A stretch of DNA of 64,000 nucleotides from Sphingobacterium sp. N143. GTDB lineage: Bacteria > Bacteroidota > Bacteroidia > Sphingobacteriales > Sphingobacteriaceae. The translations under genes and the position numbers were made by a program. This document shows positions 46,948-56,938 of the stretch, in pieces. The stretch's first letter is position 1, and each line of letters opens with the position of its first letter. The stretch spans positions 310,001 through 374,000 of the forward strand of contig NZ_JACAIS010000004.1 in assembly GCF_030325625.1 (NCBI RefSeq), in the 5' to 3' direction. The notes under the pieces are model-generated. The model was not told the origin of the DNA and did not search any database. It was given only the letters and a program-made list of their open reading frames with translations.

Positions 46948-48771
46948 ATGGATAGAAATACCCTAATTGGTTTGGTCCTGATGTTCGCTATCATCACTGG
47001 TTCATTTTACCTGATGAAGCCTTCAGAATCAGAAATCAAACAAGAACAAGCGCGACAAGACGCAAAAGCTCGAACAGAAAAAGGACTGCCTGCGGAAAGT
47101 GACTCTATTGCAAAGGCTAAAACAGTACAAACAGCAGCGATTGCTGATTCAGCTGAACTGAAGAAACCTTTTGGTGCATCAAAATTTGGAACAGAGAAAA
47201 TCATTACACTTGAAAATGAATCCATCATTGCCAAAATCAGCACAAAGGGTGGAAAAGTAAAGTCAGTCGAGCTAAAAGGTGAAAAGAACTTCAATGGAAA
47301 ACCTTTAATGCTTTTTGAAGGTGAAGACAATAAATTTGGGTTTCAATTCAATGCGGCAGGACAAAATGTCTCAACAAACGATTTATTCTTTACAACTGAA
47401 GCTTCGGATATCCAAGTTTCTGGTGAAGGAAAACAATCGCTGAAGTTCAAGCTGAATTACAGCGCCGACCAATATATTGAATATGTATATTCTATTGCTG
47501 GAAAAGGCTATAATGTAGGTCTGGACGTCAACACAAAGGGAATCCAGAACCTAATTCCACAAAGTCAAAAGACTTTGACCTTGAATTGGAATACTGTCCT
47601 GAGACAAAAAGAACAGAACATTGAATCTGAAAGACAAAAGTCCACACTCTATTATAAAGAAGACAATAAAGTAGACCATTTATCTGAATCCAAGGATGAT
47701 GATGAAGCCTTGGAAAAGAAAGTACAATGGATCGCTTTCAAACAACATTACTTCTCCAGCATCCTAAATGCTAAAGATGGATTCGTCAATGCAAAAATTG
47801 ATGTAAAACATGCAACAGAAAATGATGTTGTAAAATTCTACAATACCAATGCTGAGTTGGCTTTTGACAACCATAAAGACAACAATTATTCATTGAATTT
47901 CTTTTTTGGACCTAACCAATACAATGTATTGAAAGCTGAAGGTAATGATTATCAATCCATCATTAATATGGGTTGGGGACCTATGCGCTGGATCAATCAA
48001 TGGATTACCGTACCTGCATTTAACTTCCTGGATGGTTTCCATATGAGCTATGGTATTGTCATCTTGTTGCTTACCTTATTGTTAAAACTGGTTCTTTCTC
48101 CAATGACTTACAAGTCTTATGTTTCTATGGCCAAAATGCGTGTATTAAAACCGCAATTGGACGAGATCAAGGCTAAAGTCGGCGAAGACAATCAAATGTT
48201 GATGCAACAGGAGCAGATGAAACTGTACAAACAGGTAGGTGTAAATCCACTTGGAGGTTGTCTTCCGCTTATCCTGCAAATGCCATTCACAATTGCTTTC
48301 TTCTATTTCTTTCCAAATTTATTTGAATTGAGAGGACAAAGCTTCTTGTTTATGAAAGATATGTCAACATATGATACCTTGTTTACATTCGCACCTATTT
48401 TTGGATCATTCAACCACATCTCTCTGATGTGTATCCTGATGACCTTAACAACATTGTTGACGACTTGGTATAACAATGCCACATCAGGTGCTACTGGTCA
48501 AATGAAATACATGGGTTATATCATGCCTTTAATTTTCTTCTTTGTCCTGAATAGCTTCCCTGCTGGTCTGAACTACTATTACTTCTTAAGTGCGTTGTTT
48601 ACATTTTTAACCCAGTTGGTTATTCGTTCAATGGTAAATGATGATAAAATCTTAGCTAAACTAGAGGAAAATAAAAAGAATCCTAAAACTGAGAAAAAGT
48701 CAAGTTTCCAAACCAAAATGGAAGAAATGATGCGTGCACAACAACAAGCACAACAAAACAAGAATAAATAA
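46948..48771 (+). CDS. yidC: Membrane protein insertase YidC
   Basis: 607 residues. N-terminal span (NTLIGLVLMFAIITGSFYL), a periplasmic domain to about 350, then the conserved insertase core from GPMRWINQWITVPAFNFL through GGCLPLILQMPFTIAFFYFF to LNYYYFLSALFTFL. The tail is lysine/glutamine rich (MMRAQQQAQQNKNK). It inserts proteins into the inner membrane with or without SecYEG. Confidence 0.97.
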   Translation: MDRNTLIGLVLMFAIITGSFYLMKPSESEIKQEQARQDAKARTEKGLPAESDSIAKAKTVQTAAIADSAELKKPFGASKFGTEKIITLENESIIAKISTKGGKVKSVELKGEKNFNGKPLMLFEGEDNKFGFQFNAAGQNVSTNDLFFTTEASDIQVSGEGKQSLKFKLNYSADQYIEYVYSIAGKGYNVGLDVNTKGIQNLIPQSQKTLTLNWNTVLRQKEQNIESERQKSTLYYKEDNKVDHLSESKDDDEALEKKVQWIAFKQHYFSSILNAKDGFVNAKIDVKHATENDVVKFYNTNAELAFDNHKDNNYSLNFFFGPNQYNVLKAEGNDYQSIINMGWGPMRWINQWITVPAFNFLDGFHMSYGIVILLLTLLLKLVLSPMTYKSYVSMAKMRVLKPQLDEIKAKVGEDNQMLMQQEQMKLYKQVGVNPLGGCLPLILQMPFTIAFFYFFPNLFELRGQSFLFMKDMSTYDTLFTFAPIFGSFNHISLMCILMTLTTLLTTWYNNATSGATGQMKYMGYIMPLIFFFVLNSFPAGLNYYYFLSALFTFLTQLVIRSMVNDDKILAKLEENKKNPKTEKKSSFQTKMEEMMRAQQQAQQNKNK

Positions 48772-48791
48772 GAATATATATCTCATTGATA

Positions 48792-48822
48792 AAGAAGGCT
48801 CCCGATATGGGAGCCTTCTTTT
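48792..48822 (+). terminator. yidC terminator
   Basis: AAGAAGGCTCCC / GGGAGCCTTCTT stem and T-run. Confidence 0.88.
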
Positions 48823-48894
48823 GTTTATGACTTTTTGTAGCACTTTGTCAAACCAAACGTTTGTATGGGTGTTTAATAATTATAAAATTGACAT

Positions 48895-49680
48895 ATGAAA
48901 TTTAGTAATATCATATTATTCACCATGATAGCCATGGGTCTTGGGAGCTGTTCTGTCGCAAAAAAGAAGGTAGACGAACAACATGTTAATCATTTAGATA
49001 CTGGCCTCCTTGGAAAAAAGTGGCAATTGATTGAAGTCAATGGTCAGTCTGTAGCGCAACAAATCAATGGCAGAGTCCCGTATCTTCAGATGGAAGAAAA
49101 GAACTACAGTGCTAACGCTGGTTGTAATGGTATTGGAGGAGAACTAACCGTATCTAAAAATGGGAAAATTAAATTTTCACAGGGAATGTCTACCATGATG
49201 GCCTGTCCAGATATGTCTATAGAACGGGCCCTTTCCAAAGCACTGCTGTCAGCCGACAATTATGCAATAAACAACGGCATACTTAGTTTGAACAAAGCAA
49301 AGATGACTCTATTGGCAAAATTTAAGTTAATTGAAACCGAAAAGCAGGATATCAGTGGAACATGGGAACTCGATTACATCTCCGGATCTCGTATCGCTTT
49401 TGACGGCCTATACCCCAACCGTAAACCAACCATGACATTCAACCTGACGGATGAAAAGGTAAACGGCAACAGCAGTTGCAACAATTATAGTGCAACTTTT
49501 AAGACTGAAGGCAATACGATCAGCTTTGGACCTATCATGTCCACAAAAATGGCTTGTGAAGGTAATGGAGAAGCAACGTTCTTCTCTACATTGGAGAAAG
49601 TGAACACCTATAGTATCAGCGAAAACACCTTGACGTTCATTATGGGAGATATTGCCATCATGAGATTTCAACGAAAATAG
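48895..49680 (+). CDS. Lipoprotein with two META domains
   Basis: 261 residues. The lipobox in MGLGSCS makes it a lipoprotein. Two META (HslJ-like) units: about 40-140 (GKKWQLIEVNGQSV, NAGCNGIGGEL, STMMACPDM) and about 150-261 (SGTWELDYISG, GNSSCNNYSATF, STKMACEG). META domains occur in envelope stress and heat-shock lipoproteins. The two copies share the order CN ... G ... T/S-MMAC, a sign of internal duplication. Confidence 0.9.
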   Translation: MKFSNIILFTMIAMGLGSCSVAKKKVDEQHVNHLDTGLLGKKWQLIEVNGQSVAQQINGRVPYLQMEEKNYSANAGCNGIGGELTVSKNGKIKFSQGMSTMMACPDMSIERALSKALLSADNYAINNGILSLNKAKMTLLAKFKLIETEKQDISGTWELDYISGSRIAFDGLYPNRKPTMTFNLTDEKVNGNSSCNNYSATFKTEGNTISFGPIMSTKMACEGNGEATFFSTLEKVNTYSISENTLTFIMGDIAIMRFQRK

Positions 49681-49710
49681 ATCCCTCTTCATATCATAAA
49701 TCAAGAGTAT

Positions 49711-49757
49711 AAAAACAAAAACAGGTCTTGGATCAGCCAAGGCCTGTTTTTGTTTTT
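49711..49757. terminator. Shared terminator between converging genes
   Basis: AAAAACAAAAACAGG / CCTGTTTTTGTTTTT-type stem; ends the META lipoprotein and, on the other strand, the acyl-CoA dehydrogenase. Confidence 0.75.
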
Positions 49758-49809
49758 ATAAATTCTGAATTTGTCGTCTTACATTCGCTACAAATCAACA
49801 ATTACTATA

Positions 49810-51159
49810 TTAAACAAAAGCACTAAATCCGGTAATACTGCGGCCAACAATCAGAGAATTAATTTCCTTAGTGCCTTCATAGGAATAAATCGCTTCGGCG
49901 TCAGCTAAGAATCTAGCAACATTATATTCCAGTAGAATTCCATTCCCGCCCATAACCTCTCTTGCTTTGGATACGATATCGCGTGTACGCAAGGAACAGA
50001 AAACCTTCGCTAATGAAGCGTGTTCGTCACGTAATTGCCCGGTATCTTGAAGCTCTGATAGCCTAAATACCAAGGTCTGCATAGCCGTCAGATTTGACAG
50101 CATCTCAACCAGGTGATTCTGTATCAGTTGAAAGGCAGCAATAGGTTTGCCAAACTGTTTTCTTTTCCGTGTATAATCCAGGGCATTTTCATAGGCCCCT
50201 CTTGCACATCCTACCGCCATCCAGGCCACTCCGGCACGGGTCATCTGCAATACTTTTGCCGTATCTTTAAAAGAATTTGCATGCTGTAGACGATCTGCTT
50301 CCGGAACAAGGCAGTTGTCTAAAGTAATAAGACCATTTTGAACAATTCGTAAGGCCATTTTGTCTTTAATCTTTTCAACTGAAAAACCGGGATTGTCTTT
50401 ACGAACAATAAATCCCTTTACCTCACCATCGTCAAGATCCCTGGCCCAAACAATGGTCATATCAGAAAAGGTAGAATTACCAATCCATTTCTTCTGGCCA
50501 TTCAATACCCAGCCTTCTGATGTTTTCTTACAAGTTGTGGTCAGCCCTCCTGCAACTCCCGATCCCACCTCAGGTTCTGTCAGACCAAAGGCTCCTATAA
50601 TTTCCATCTTTTGCATCCTTGGTAGCCATTCCTGTTTTTGCTCCTCAGACCCACAAATATAAATCGATCCCATCGCTAAACCACTTTGCACACCAAAGAA
50701 TGTAGCAACTGATGCATCTACCCTTGCTATTTCAGCAGCAATGATCCCCTCCATCAGTGAACTTCCACCCATGCAACCATAACCTTCATAGGTGTATCCA
50801 CAGATATTCAATGCTGCAAGTTTCGGCACAATCTCAAAAGGGAATTCATCTCTTAGCCAATACTTATTAACTATAGGCTTAACTTCCAACTCCATACATT
50901 CTCTTACTTTTAATTGCAATGCTCGATCGGATTCATTCAGCTTACTATCCATATCATAGAAATCACCATTAATAGGGGGCAATTCTTTCTTTTCCTTTCC
51001 GGCACTTAACATTTTCATCAGACCATGAAGTTGCTTGTCGTCCATTTTTGATACCGCATCCATCACAGCTCCTAAGTCTACTTTCTTCGAGATTTCTTCC
51101 AATTTGCCAAAGTCTATTGATTTTGCCAAATCCATTATATTTTTAACTTTATCAAACAT
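49810..51159 (-). CDS. Acyl-CoA dehydrogenase
   Basis: 449 residues from the ATG at 51159 (MFDKVKNIMDLA); the frame upstream to 51231 is basic and not family-like. FAD and substrate motifs: AFGLTEPEVGSG, GWVLNGQKKWIGN, TRKRKQFGKPIAAFQLIQ, REVMGGNGI and the catalytic Glu in YSYEGTKEINSLIVGR. The GNST and RxxQNG features put it near glutaryl-CoA-dehydrogenase-like members. The first 70 residues carry an extra helical segment with KLEEISKKVDLGAVMDAV. Soluble, fatty- or amino-acid catabolism. Confidence 0.93.
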   Translation of the reverse strand: MFDKVKNIMDLAKSIDFGKLEEISKKVDLGAVMDAVSKMDDKQLHGLMKMLSAGKEKKELPPINGDFYDMDSKLNESDRALQLKVRECMELEVKPIVNKYWLRDEFPFEIVPKLAALNICGYTYEGYGCMGGSSLMEGIIAAEIARVDASVATFFGVQSGLAMGSIYICGSEEQKQEWLPRMQKMEIIGAFGLTEPEVGSGVAGGLTTTCKKTSEGWVLNGQKKWIGNSTFSDMTIVWARDLDDGEVKGFIVRKDNPGFSVEKIKDKMALRIVQNGLITLDNCLVPEADRLQHANSFKDTAKVLQMTRAGVAWMAVGCARGAYENALDYTRKRKQFGKPIAAFQLIQNHLVEMLSNLTAMQTLVFRLSELQDTGQLRDEHASLAKVFCSLRTRDIVSKAREVMGGNGILLEYNVARFLADAEAIYSYEGTKEINSLIVGRSITGFSAFV

Positions 51160-51417
51160 ATTGCAATTTTGTTTACGCGCTTTCCTCTTAAAATAATAAA
51201 AATAATTGAAAATTGTTTTGTTAGCATCCAAGGTATTCTATAGAAATGAATCTATACAGCTTCTCTAACTAGAGGCCCAAAGATCCGCCAAATTTCAACT
51301 TCCTTTTTCTAGATCAGCATAAATTACTTTTCAAAAAATAGTTTATAGCAGAAAATAACAAAAACAAACAATTGATTTACAATCAATTAACACCTATTAA
51401 AAAAATATACATTTTTT

Positions 51418-51446
51418 GGGTTACCTTTTTGGTTTATGTGTATTAA
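51418..51446 (+). promoter_or_regulatory. Promoter-like block of lipoprotein 1
   Basis: GGGTTACCTTTT and TTTAT..GTATTAA, matching 51768-51796 in 24 of 29 positions with equal spacing and lying 46 bases before the start codon. It lacks the usual TTTG / TAnnTTTG pair, so an alternative sigma factor may read it. The rest of 51160-51417 holds nothing else I can identify. Confidence 0.5.
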
Positions 51447-51492
51447 GAAATGAAAAAGAAAATTATTTCAATTTAAATTAGAAAATTAGAAA

Positions 51493-51693
51493 ATGAAAAA
51501 CGCATTAAAATTCGGTTTCTTAGGTTTAGCTTTAACTGTAGCTTTCGCATCTTGTAACAACACTGAGAAAAAAGCGGAAGACGCTGTAGATTCAGCTTCT
51601 GCTTTAGTTGATTCAGCTGCTAACACATTGGATTCAGCTGCTACTAAAGTTGATTCAGCTGCTACTAAAGTTGATTCAGCTGCTACTAAATAA
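51493..51693 (+). CDS. Tiny repeat lipoprotein 1
   Basis: 66 residues: signal MKNALKFGFLGLALTV with lipobox AFASC, then a low-complexity tail with DSAxTKV / DSAATK repeats of seven residues, i.e. heptads that would form an Ala-core coiled coil similar to Lpp. It probably coats the inner face of the outer membrane or links to peptidoglycan; the terminal Lys is as in Lpp, though this is only suggestive. Confidence 0.8.
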   Translation: MKNALKFGFLGLALTVAFASCNNTEKKAEDAVDSASALVDSAANTLDSAATKVDSAATKVDSAATK

Positions 51694-51715
51694 TTTAGGA
51701 CTGAATAACGTATTT

Positions 51716-51749
51716 GAAAGGGCTTTTCATATGAAAGGCCCTTTTTTTT
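51716..51749 (+). terminator. Terminator of lipoprotein 1
   Basis: GAAAGGGCTTTTCAT / ATGAAAGGCCCTTT stem with T-run. Confidence 0.85.
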
Positions 51750-51767
51750 ATAAAAAAATAAAAAATC

Positions 51768-51796
51768 GGGTTACCTTTTAAATTTATAGGTATTAA
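51768..51796 (+). promoter_or_regulatory. Promoter-like block of lipoprotein 2
   Basis: Second copy of the GGGTTACCTTTT ... TTTAT..GTATTAA block, 43 bases before the start codon. Confidence 0.5.
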
Positions 51797-51839
51797 TCCT
51801 TAAATAACAAGATTTAGAAATTACTTTAATTTTAATAAG

Positions 51840-52064
51840 ATGAAAAACACATTCAAATTAGGTTTCTTAGGATTAGCTTTAACTATTGCTTTCGCTTCAT
51901 GTGGTGAGACTGGTAAAAGCACTGATGCAGCTACTGATTCAGCTAATGTTGCTTTAGATTCAGCTAACACTGCATTGGACTCAGCAAACACCGCTGTTGA
52001 TTCAGCTGCTAATAAAGTAGACTCAGCTAAAGCTGCAGTTGATTCAACTCAAGCTGCTAAATAG
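51840..52064 (+). CDS. Tiny repeat lipoprotein 2
   Basis: 74 residues, tandem paralogue: MKNTFKLGFLGLALTIAFASC, then the DSANTAL / DSANTAV / DSAANKV heptads. The signal peptide is almost the same, while the tail has drifted in sequence but kept the period of seven. Each copy has its own promoter block and terminator, so they are separate transcripts. Confidence 0.8.
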   Translation: MKNTFKLGFLGLALTIAFASCGETGKSTDAATDSANVALDSANTALDSANTAVDSAANKVDSAKAAVDSTQAAK

Positions 52065-52091
52065 TTCATTGAAACAAAATTTAATCAGTAT

Positions 52092-52122
52092 AAAAAGCCT
52101 CCTCGATAGGGAGGCTTTTTTT
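52092..52122 (+). terminator. Terminator of lipoprotein 2
   Basis: AAAAAGCCTCC / GGAGGCTTTTT stem with T-run. Confidence 0.88.
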
Positions 52123-52137
52123 ATCTTCATCAATTAA

Positions 52138-52169
52138 ATTGCTAAGCTCCAAGCATTTTTTTACCTTTG
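52138..52169 (+). promoter_or_regulatory. purB promoter
   Basis: ATTG (52138-52141), 20 bases, TACCTTTG (52162-52169), close to the phylum consensus; the ATG follows 18 bases later. Confidence 0.7.
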
Positions 52170-52187
52170 CCAAAAATCATTCAATCT

Positions 52188-53537
52188 ATGGCTTTATCAT
52201 CCTTAACAGCAGTCACGCCTATTGACGGACGCTATTACAATAATACGCATGAACTTTCGGCTTTTTTTTCCGAATTTGCCCTCATCAAATATCGTGTACG
52301 TGTTGAAGTTGAATATTTTATTGCATTAAGCGAATCAGGAATCACTCAATTGCAACATTTCGACAAAGCGCTACATGAGAAATTAAGAGATATTTATCGC
52401 AATTTTTCAGAAGAGGACGCGATATGGATCAAGAATACAGAAAAGGTAACCAATCATGATGTCAAAGCTGTTGAATATTTTTTAAAAGATCAATTTGAAA
52501 AATTAGCATTACAGGATTATCTTGAATTCATTCATTTTGGATTGACATCACAAGACATCAACAATACTGCTATTCCATTATCATGGAAAGAAGCGGTCAA
52601 AGAAAGCTATACTCCTGCTATTGAGGAGTTGCTGCATGAATTAAAATCATTGGCAACCTCTTGGTCTGACATCCCTATGTTGGCTCGTACACATGGTCAA
52701 CCAGCATCTCCAACACGCTTAGGTAAAGAAATATACGTATTTATTGAACGGATTGAGCGTCAATTGCAGCTTTTGCATACTATACCTTATTCAGCTAAGT
52801 TTGGCGGAGCAACTGGTAATTTCAACGCACACCATGTCGCCTATCCTGAAACGAATTGGGTCACATTCGGCAATAACTTTGTCAATAATATATTGGGCTT
52901 GGATCGTTCACAGACGACTACGCAAATCGAACATTACGATAACTTTGCCGCCAGCTGTGATGCATTGAAACGTATCAACAATATTGTCATTGATCTTTGC
53001 CGTGATATTTGGACTTATATTTCCATGGAATACTTTAAGCAAAAGATTACTGCTGGCCAAATCGGATCCTCTGCAATGCCACATAAAGTCAACCCTATTG
53101 ATTTTGAAAATGCGGAAGGGAACCTGGGTATTGCCAATGCTATTTTCGAACACTTATCGGCCAAACTACCCATCTCCCGGCTTCAGAGAGACTTAACAGA
53201 TTCCACCGTATTACGTAATATCGGCGTTCCATTTGCACATACCTTAATTGCTATAAAATCTACATTAAGGGGCTTACGTAAATTAATTCTTAATGAACCA
53301 GCCCTTGCCAATGATTTGGATAACAATTGGGCCGTGGTTGCCGAAGCACTGCAAACGATCTTGCGCAGAGAAGGCTATCCAAAGCCGTATGAAGCATTGA
53401 AAGACTTGACTCGTACAAACACACATGTCACCAAAGAAACTATAGCAACATTTGTGGATAATCTGAACATATCTGAAGAAGTCAAAAAAGAATTAAAGGC
53501 CATCAGCCCTTCTAATTACACGGGTATCACTTTATAA
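52188..53537 (+). CDS. purB: Adenylosuccinate lyase
   Basis: 449 residues from the ATG at 52188; a TTG at 52167 lies in the promoter. TPIDGRY, the catalytic region GLTSQDINNTA, RTHGQPASPT and the signature GSSAMPHKVNP are all present. It cleaves SAICAR and adenylosuccinate in purine synthesis, as a cytoplasmic tetramer. Confidence 0.97.
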   Translation: MALSSLTAVTPIDGRYYNNTHELSAFFSEFALIKYRVRVEVEYFIALSESGITQLQHFDKALHEKLRDIYRNFSEEDAIWIKNTEKVTNHDVKAVEYFLKDQFEKLALQDYLEFIHFGLTSQDINNTAIPLSWKEAVKESYTPAIEELLHELKSLATSWSDIPMLARTHGQPASPTRLGKEIYVFIERIERQLQLLHTIPYSAKFGGATGNFNAHHVAYPETNWVTFGNNFVNNILGLDRSQTTTQIEHYDNFAASCDALKRINNIVIDLCRDIWTYISMEYFKQKITAGQIGSSAMPHKVNPIDFENAEGNLGIANAIFEHLSAKLPISRLQRDLTDSTVLRNIGVPFAHTLIAIKSTLRGLRKLILNEPALANDLDNNWAVVAEALQTILRREGYPKPYEALKDLTRTNTHVTKETIATFVDNLNISEEVKKELKAISPSNYTGITL

Positions 53538-53609
53538 GCTTTGACTTATAGATGACCTTAAGAAAGCTTCTTTTGACATATATTTGTTTGGAATAAAATT
53601 TATAATTAA

Positions 53610-54164
53610 ATGGCTACTATTAACGTATATACAGAATCTACTCCCAACCCTTCAACGATGAAGTTTTTGGTCAATAAGTTATTGATCAATGGTAGTGTGG
53701 ATTTTCCAAATAAAGAGGCGGCTCAAGATTCACCTTTTGCCCAAGAACTATTCAAGTTCAATTTTGTAAACGGGGTTTTCTTTGCCAGTAATTTTGTGAC
53801 CATTACCAAAACGGATGATGCCGAATGGGATGATATCGAGGCCTTGTTAAAAGATTTTGTAAAGGGTGCTGTTGAATCTGAGCTTGCTGTAAAAGCAATA
53901 CATCATGATGCAGAAGTCAATTTTGAAGGAACTGAAACTGAAATTAAGATACAACAAGTACTACATGATTATGTAAGACCTGCCGTTGAACAAGATGGCG
54001 GTGCAATTCACTACAAATCCTTCAGTGAAGGTATTGTAACCGTTGAACTTAAAGGTTCCTGTAGCGGTTGCCCTTCCTCAACTATTACACTTAAAGCCGG
54101 TATAGAGGGTTTATTGAAACGTATGGTTCCTGAAGTCACCGAAGTGGTTGCTGAAGCCATGTAG
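53610..54164 (+). CDS. Nfu-type iron-sulfur cluster carrier
   Basis: 184 residues. N-terminal Nfu_N domain (ESTPNPSTMKFLVNKLL) and C-terminal NifU domain (YVRPAVEQDGGAIHYKSF) with the cluster-binding CxxC in GSCSGCPSS. It passes Fe-S clusters to target proteins. Single gene, ends before a strong terminator. Confidence 0.95.
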   Translation: MATINVYTESTPNPSTMKFLVNKLLINGSVDFPNKEAAQDSPFAQELFKFNFVNGVFFASNFVTITKTDDAEWDDIEALLKDFVKGAVESELAVKAIHHDAEVNFEGTETEIKIQQVLHDYVRPAVEQDGGAIHYKSFSEGIVTVELKGSCSGCPSSTITLKAGIEGLLKRMVPEVTEVVAEAM

Positions 54165-54188
54165 TTATTATCATTTAGGCACTTCATG

Positions 54189-54233
54189 AAAAAGGATCCA
54201 GTAGAATTTGAAATACTGGATCCTTTTCTTTTT
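54189..54233 (+). terminator. Terminator of the Nfu gene
   Basis: AAGGATCCAGTA / TACTGGATCCTT perfect 12-bp stem and T-run. Confidence 0.85.
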
Positions 54234-54312
54234 GAATAGTAACCTATTAAACTACTAATATTTGAACTGGATCACACTATCAGGAACCTTTCCTCACTCC
54301 CCTGGCTTGGTA

Positions 54313-56730
54313 CTACTTCACCACTTCAAATGAATCTTTTAGTGGTAGATGTTCAGATGAATTTCCAATAAAGACCTCGAACATCCCAGGCTCCACCGTC
54401 CAATGATGATGTTGGTCCAACAATTCTAAATGGGAAGGTAGAACCGAGAATTCAACGGTCTTTTTCTCTCCTACCCCTAATTCAACTTTCTCAAAACCCC
54501 TCAGGTCCATTTCATAAGTGGTTACCGAAGACAATACATCCTTGATATAAAGTTGCACCACTTCACTTCCTTTCCTTTGACCGATATTCTCAACATCTAC
54601 AGAAACTGTCAAAGAATCTGTCGGCCGAATCTGCTTCTTTTCAAGCCGTAGGTTCGAGAAACGAAAATCTGTATAACTTAATCCATAGCCGAAGGGATAT
54701 AAAAACCCGACAACGCGACTATTTCCCCAACCATTGGGTCCAACCCCGGGTTGTCCAGCTTGTGCTGCAGGTTTGGTTGGAAAATTCATCTCAATCTGTC
54801 CAACAGATTTGGGAAAGGAAATCGGAAGTTTTCCACTAGGATTGTATTCGCCAAATAATACATCAGATATGACTCTCCCGGATTGATTGCTCAGGAACCA
54901 GCTCTCAACGATAGCAGGCAGATATTTATTTTCCCAATTGATCGACAATGGCCGTCCATTGACCAGAACCAAGACAATAGGTTTTCCTGTTTCCTTCAAT
55001 CTCATCAGATAATCACGCTGTCTGCCGGGTAGATTAAGATCCGACCGTGATCTGCTTTCTCCCACTTCACGTTCAGACTCTCCCATCACGGCAATAATTA
55101 AATCAGACTCCTGGGCCAGCTTAACTCCTGCTGTCATACTTTCAATTTCCTCATTGGAAAGTTCTGTCGGGATGATTTCACTTTCAGGCCAGTTTTTGTC
55201 CACAACATCTACTCCTTTGATGTAATTGATTTGAATCGCCTTTGACTTTGCATAATCCATCAACCCGTCATTAATTGTGGTAATCGGATTGTTAGATGGT
55301 CCATATCGACTTGTTGTATAATTACTCGCTTCCGCCATAGGACCGGTCACTAAAATGCGCTTGTATTTTTTCACATCAATTGGCAAAAGGTTTTGTTCAT
55401 TCTTCAATAACACAATGGATTCCTTATTTATTTGCAACGAAACATCTTCATCGGCTGCAGTATGTACATTTTTATCTGCAAGTACAGGGTTCTTAATCAG
55501 TGGATGATCAAATAATCCAAGCTTAAATTTCACAGTCAACACTTCACGAACACGCTGATCCAATACCTGGATATCAAGCCCTCCCGCATTGAGCAGCTCC
55601 ATTAATGGCGTTAAATATGTACTGGGAGGCTCGAAATTCGTGCGCACATTGAGTCCACCTTCTAAGGCCTGTCTAATTGCATCTTTATAATCTGCAGCCA
55701 CATGATGTTTATTATAAATAAATTCTAATGCTTCACTATCCGACACTACATATCCCTCAAAGCCATAATCTTTGCGCAATAGATCCTGTAAAAAATATTT
55801 ACTTGAAGATACAGGTACACCGTCATAGTCATTGTAACTACTCATAATTCCTAAGGGTTTGGCTTCTTTGACAACCCTTTTAAATGGATATAGATGAAGC
55901 GTATGCATTTCACGAAACCCTACATGTGGGTCTGTACGCGCATTTCCATCCCTCCCTCCTTTGGGTACTGAATAGACGGCATAATGTTTCAATGTTGACG
56001 CTACGCCATTTTGTTGGATTCCCAGCACAACTTGTTTCCCCATTTCAGCAATATGAAAAGGATTCTCTCCATAGGTCTCCACGACCCGGCCCCAGCGCGG
56101 ATCCCTAGACACGTCCAAGATTGGTGTGTATACATTCGTATACCCTAAATATTTGGCTTCTCGTCCAATAATATCTCCTGCTTTTCGAACTAATGTTCTG
56201 TTCCAAGTACTTCCAATATTTATCGGAGCAGGTAGTGGTGTCGCCCGGTCATGATTAAGACCATGAATCCCTTCATTGGTAAAGTCAACTGGAATGCCTA
56301 ATCTGGTATGTTCAATAAACCATTGTTGAACATTATTTAGGGCTTGAGCATGACGGCTAAAAGGGTAGGAAAAAGAGCTCTTTGCGGACTTGTTATAAGC
56401 CAAGCTATTCAGCATTTCGTCTATATTGGCCAAACCATGCTTCCATACCTCATCATTCCAGGATGCATTAGGTTGCTCGTCTTTCAATACCCGGCCGTAA
56501 CCATAGAGTGTAACCGTTTGATTGGCTTTCTCCTGTAGTGTCATCTGACTCAATAAATCTTCTACACGGCGATCTATTGGCTGTTTAACATCTTCATAGA
56601 GATCTTTTCTCCCATTTTTATTGAAGTCAATCCAATCTTTATGATAAATGGAATTATCTTGAGCGGAAGAATGGAAATACAGCGATGACAATGCTGATAG
56701 AAGCAAAAGCCTTTTAAATTGATTGGGCAT
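54313..56730 (-). CDS. Exported GH3 beta-glucosidase
   Basis: 805 residues. Signal peptide ending HSSAQ. GH3 N-terminal barrel with GIPVDFTNEGIHGL, RDPRWGRVVETYGENP and the nucleophile Asp331 in YVVSDSEAL; GH3 C-terminal domain with KESIVLLKNEQNLLPI and FGYGLSYTDF; fibronectin-III-like end (GSEVVQLYIKDV). BglX-like periplasmic enzyme, cutting beta-linked oligosaccharides from the non-reducing end. The exact linkage is not predictable here. Confidence 0.95.
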   Translation of the reverse strand: MPNQFKRLLLLSALSSLYFHSSAQDNSIYHKDWIDFNKNGRKDLYEDVKQPIDRRVEDLLSQMTLQEKANQTVTLYGYGRVLKDEQPNASWNDEVWKHGLANIDEMLNSLAYNKSAKSSFSYPFSRHAQALNNVQQWFIEHTRLGIPVDFTNEGIHGLNHDRATPLPAPINIGSTWNRTLVRKAGDIIGREAKYLGYTNVYTPILDVSRDPRWGRVVETYGENPFHIAEMGKQVVLGIQQNGVASTLKHYAVYSVPKGGRDGNARTDPHVGFREMHTLHLYPFKRVVKEAKPLGIMSSYNDYDGVPVSSSKYFLQDLLRKDYGFEGYVVSDSEALEFIYNKHHVAADYKDAIRQALEGGLNVRTNFEPPSTYLTPLMELLNAGGLDIQVLDQRVREVLTVKFKLGLFDHPLIKNPVLADKNVHTAADEDVSLQINKESIVLLKNEQNLLPIDVKKYKRILVTGPMAEASNYTTSRYGPSNNPITTINDGLMDYAKSKAIQINYIKGVDVVDKNWPESEIIPTELSNEEIESMTAGVKLAQESDLIIAVMGESEREVGESRSRSDLNLPGRQRDYLMRLKETGKPIVLVLVNGRPLSINWENKYLPAIVESWFLSNQSGRVISDVLFGEYNPSGKLPISFPKSVGQIEMNFPTKPAAQAGQPGVGPNGWGNSRVVGFLYPFGYGLSYTDFRFSNLRLEKKQIRPTDSLTVSVDVENIGQRKGSEVVQLYIKDVLSSVTTYEMDLRGFEKVELGVGEKKTVEFSVLPSHLELLDQHHHWTVEPGMFEVFIGNSSEHLPLKDSFEVVK

Positions 56731-56938
56731 TATAATGAAAAATTGTGGTTTTTATAATTAAAGGCAAGGTACAAAAAAAGTCAAACTTAAAAAGTCAAAA
56801 GTGATCACTGCAGGACAGTTCGACAATCAGAGACCTGTTCAACCTAATCAGCATATTAAAGAAAGAAATTCACTTTTTAGCAAGCATCTAGCTTAAAAAT
56901 AGTTAACTTTACGACCAATTGTGAAACCAACAAAAAAA

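Noticed and set aside
51590..52060. Short tandem repeats as a CRISPR array
   Set aside because: The repeats are coding heptads (21 bases) in lipoprotein genes, without spacers or cas genes. No CRISPR array was seen anywhere in the window.
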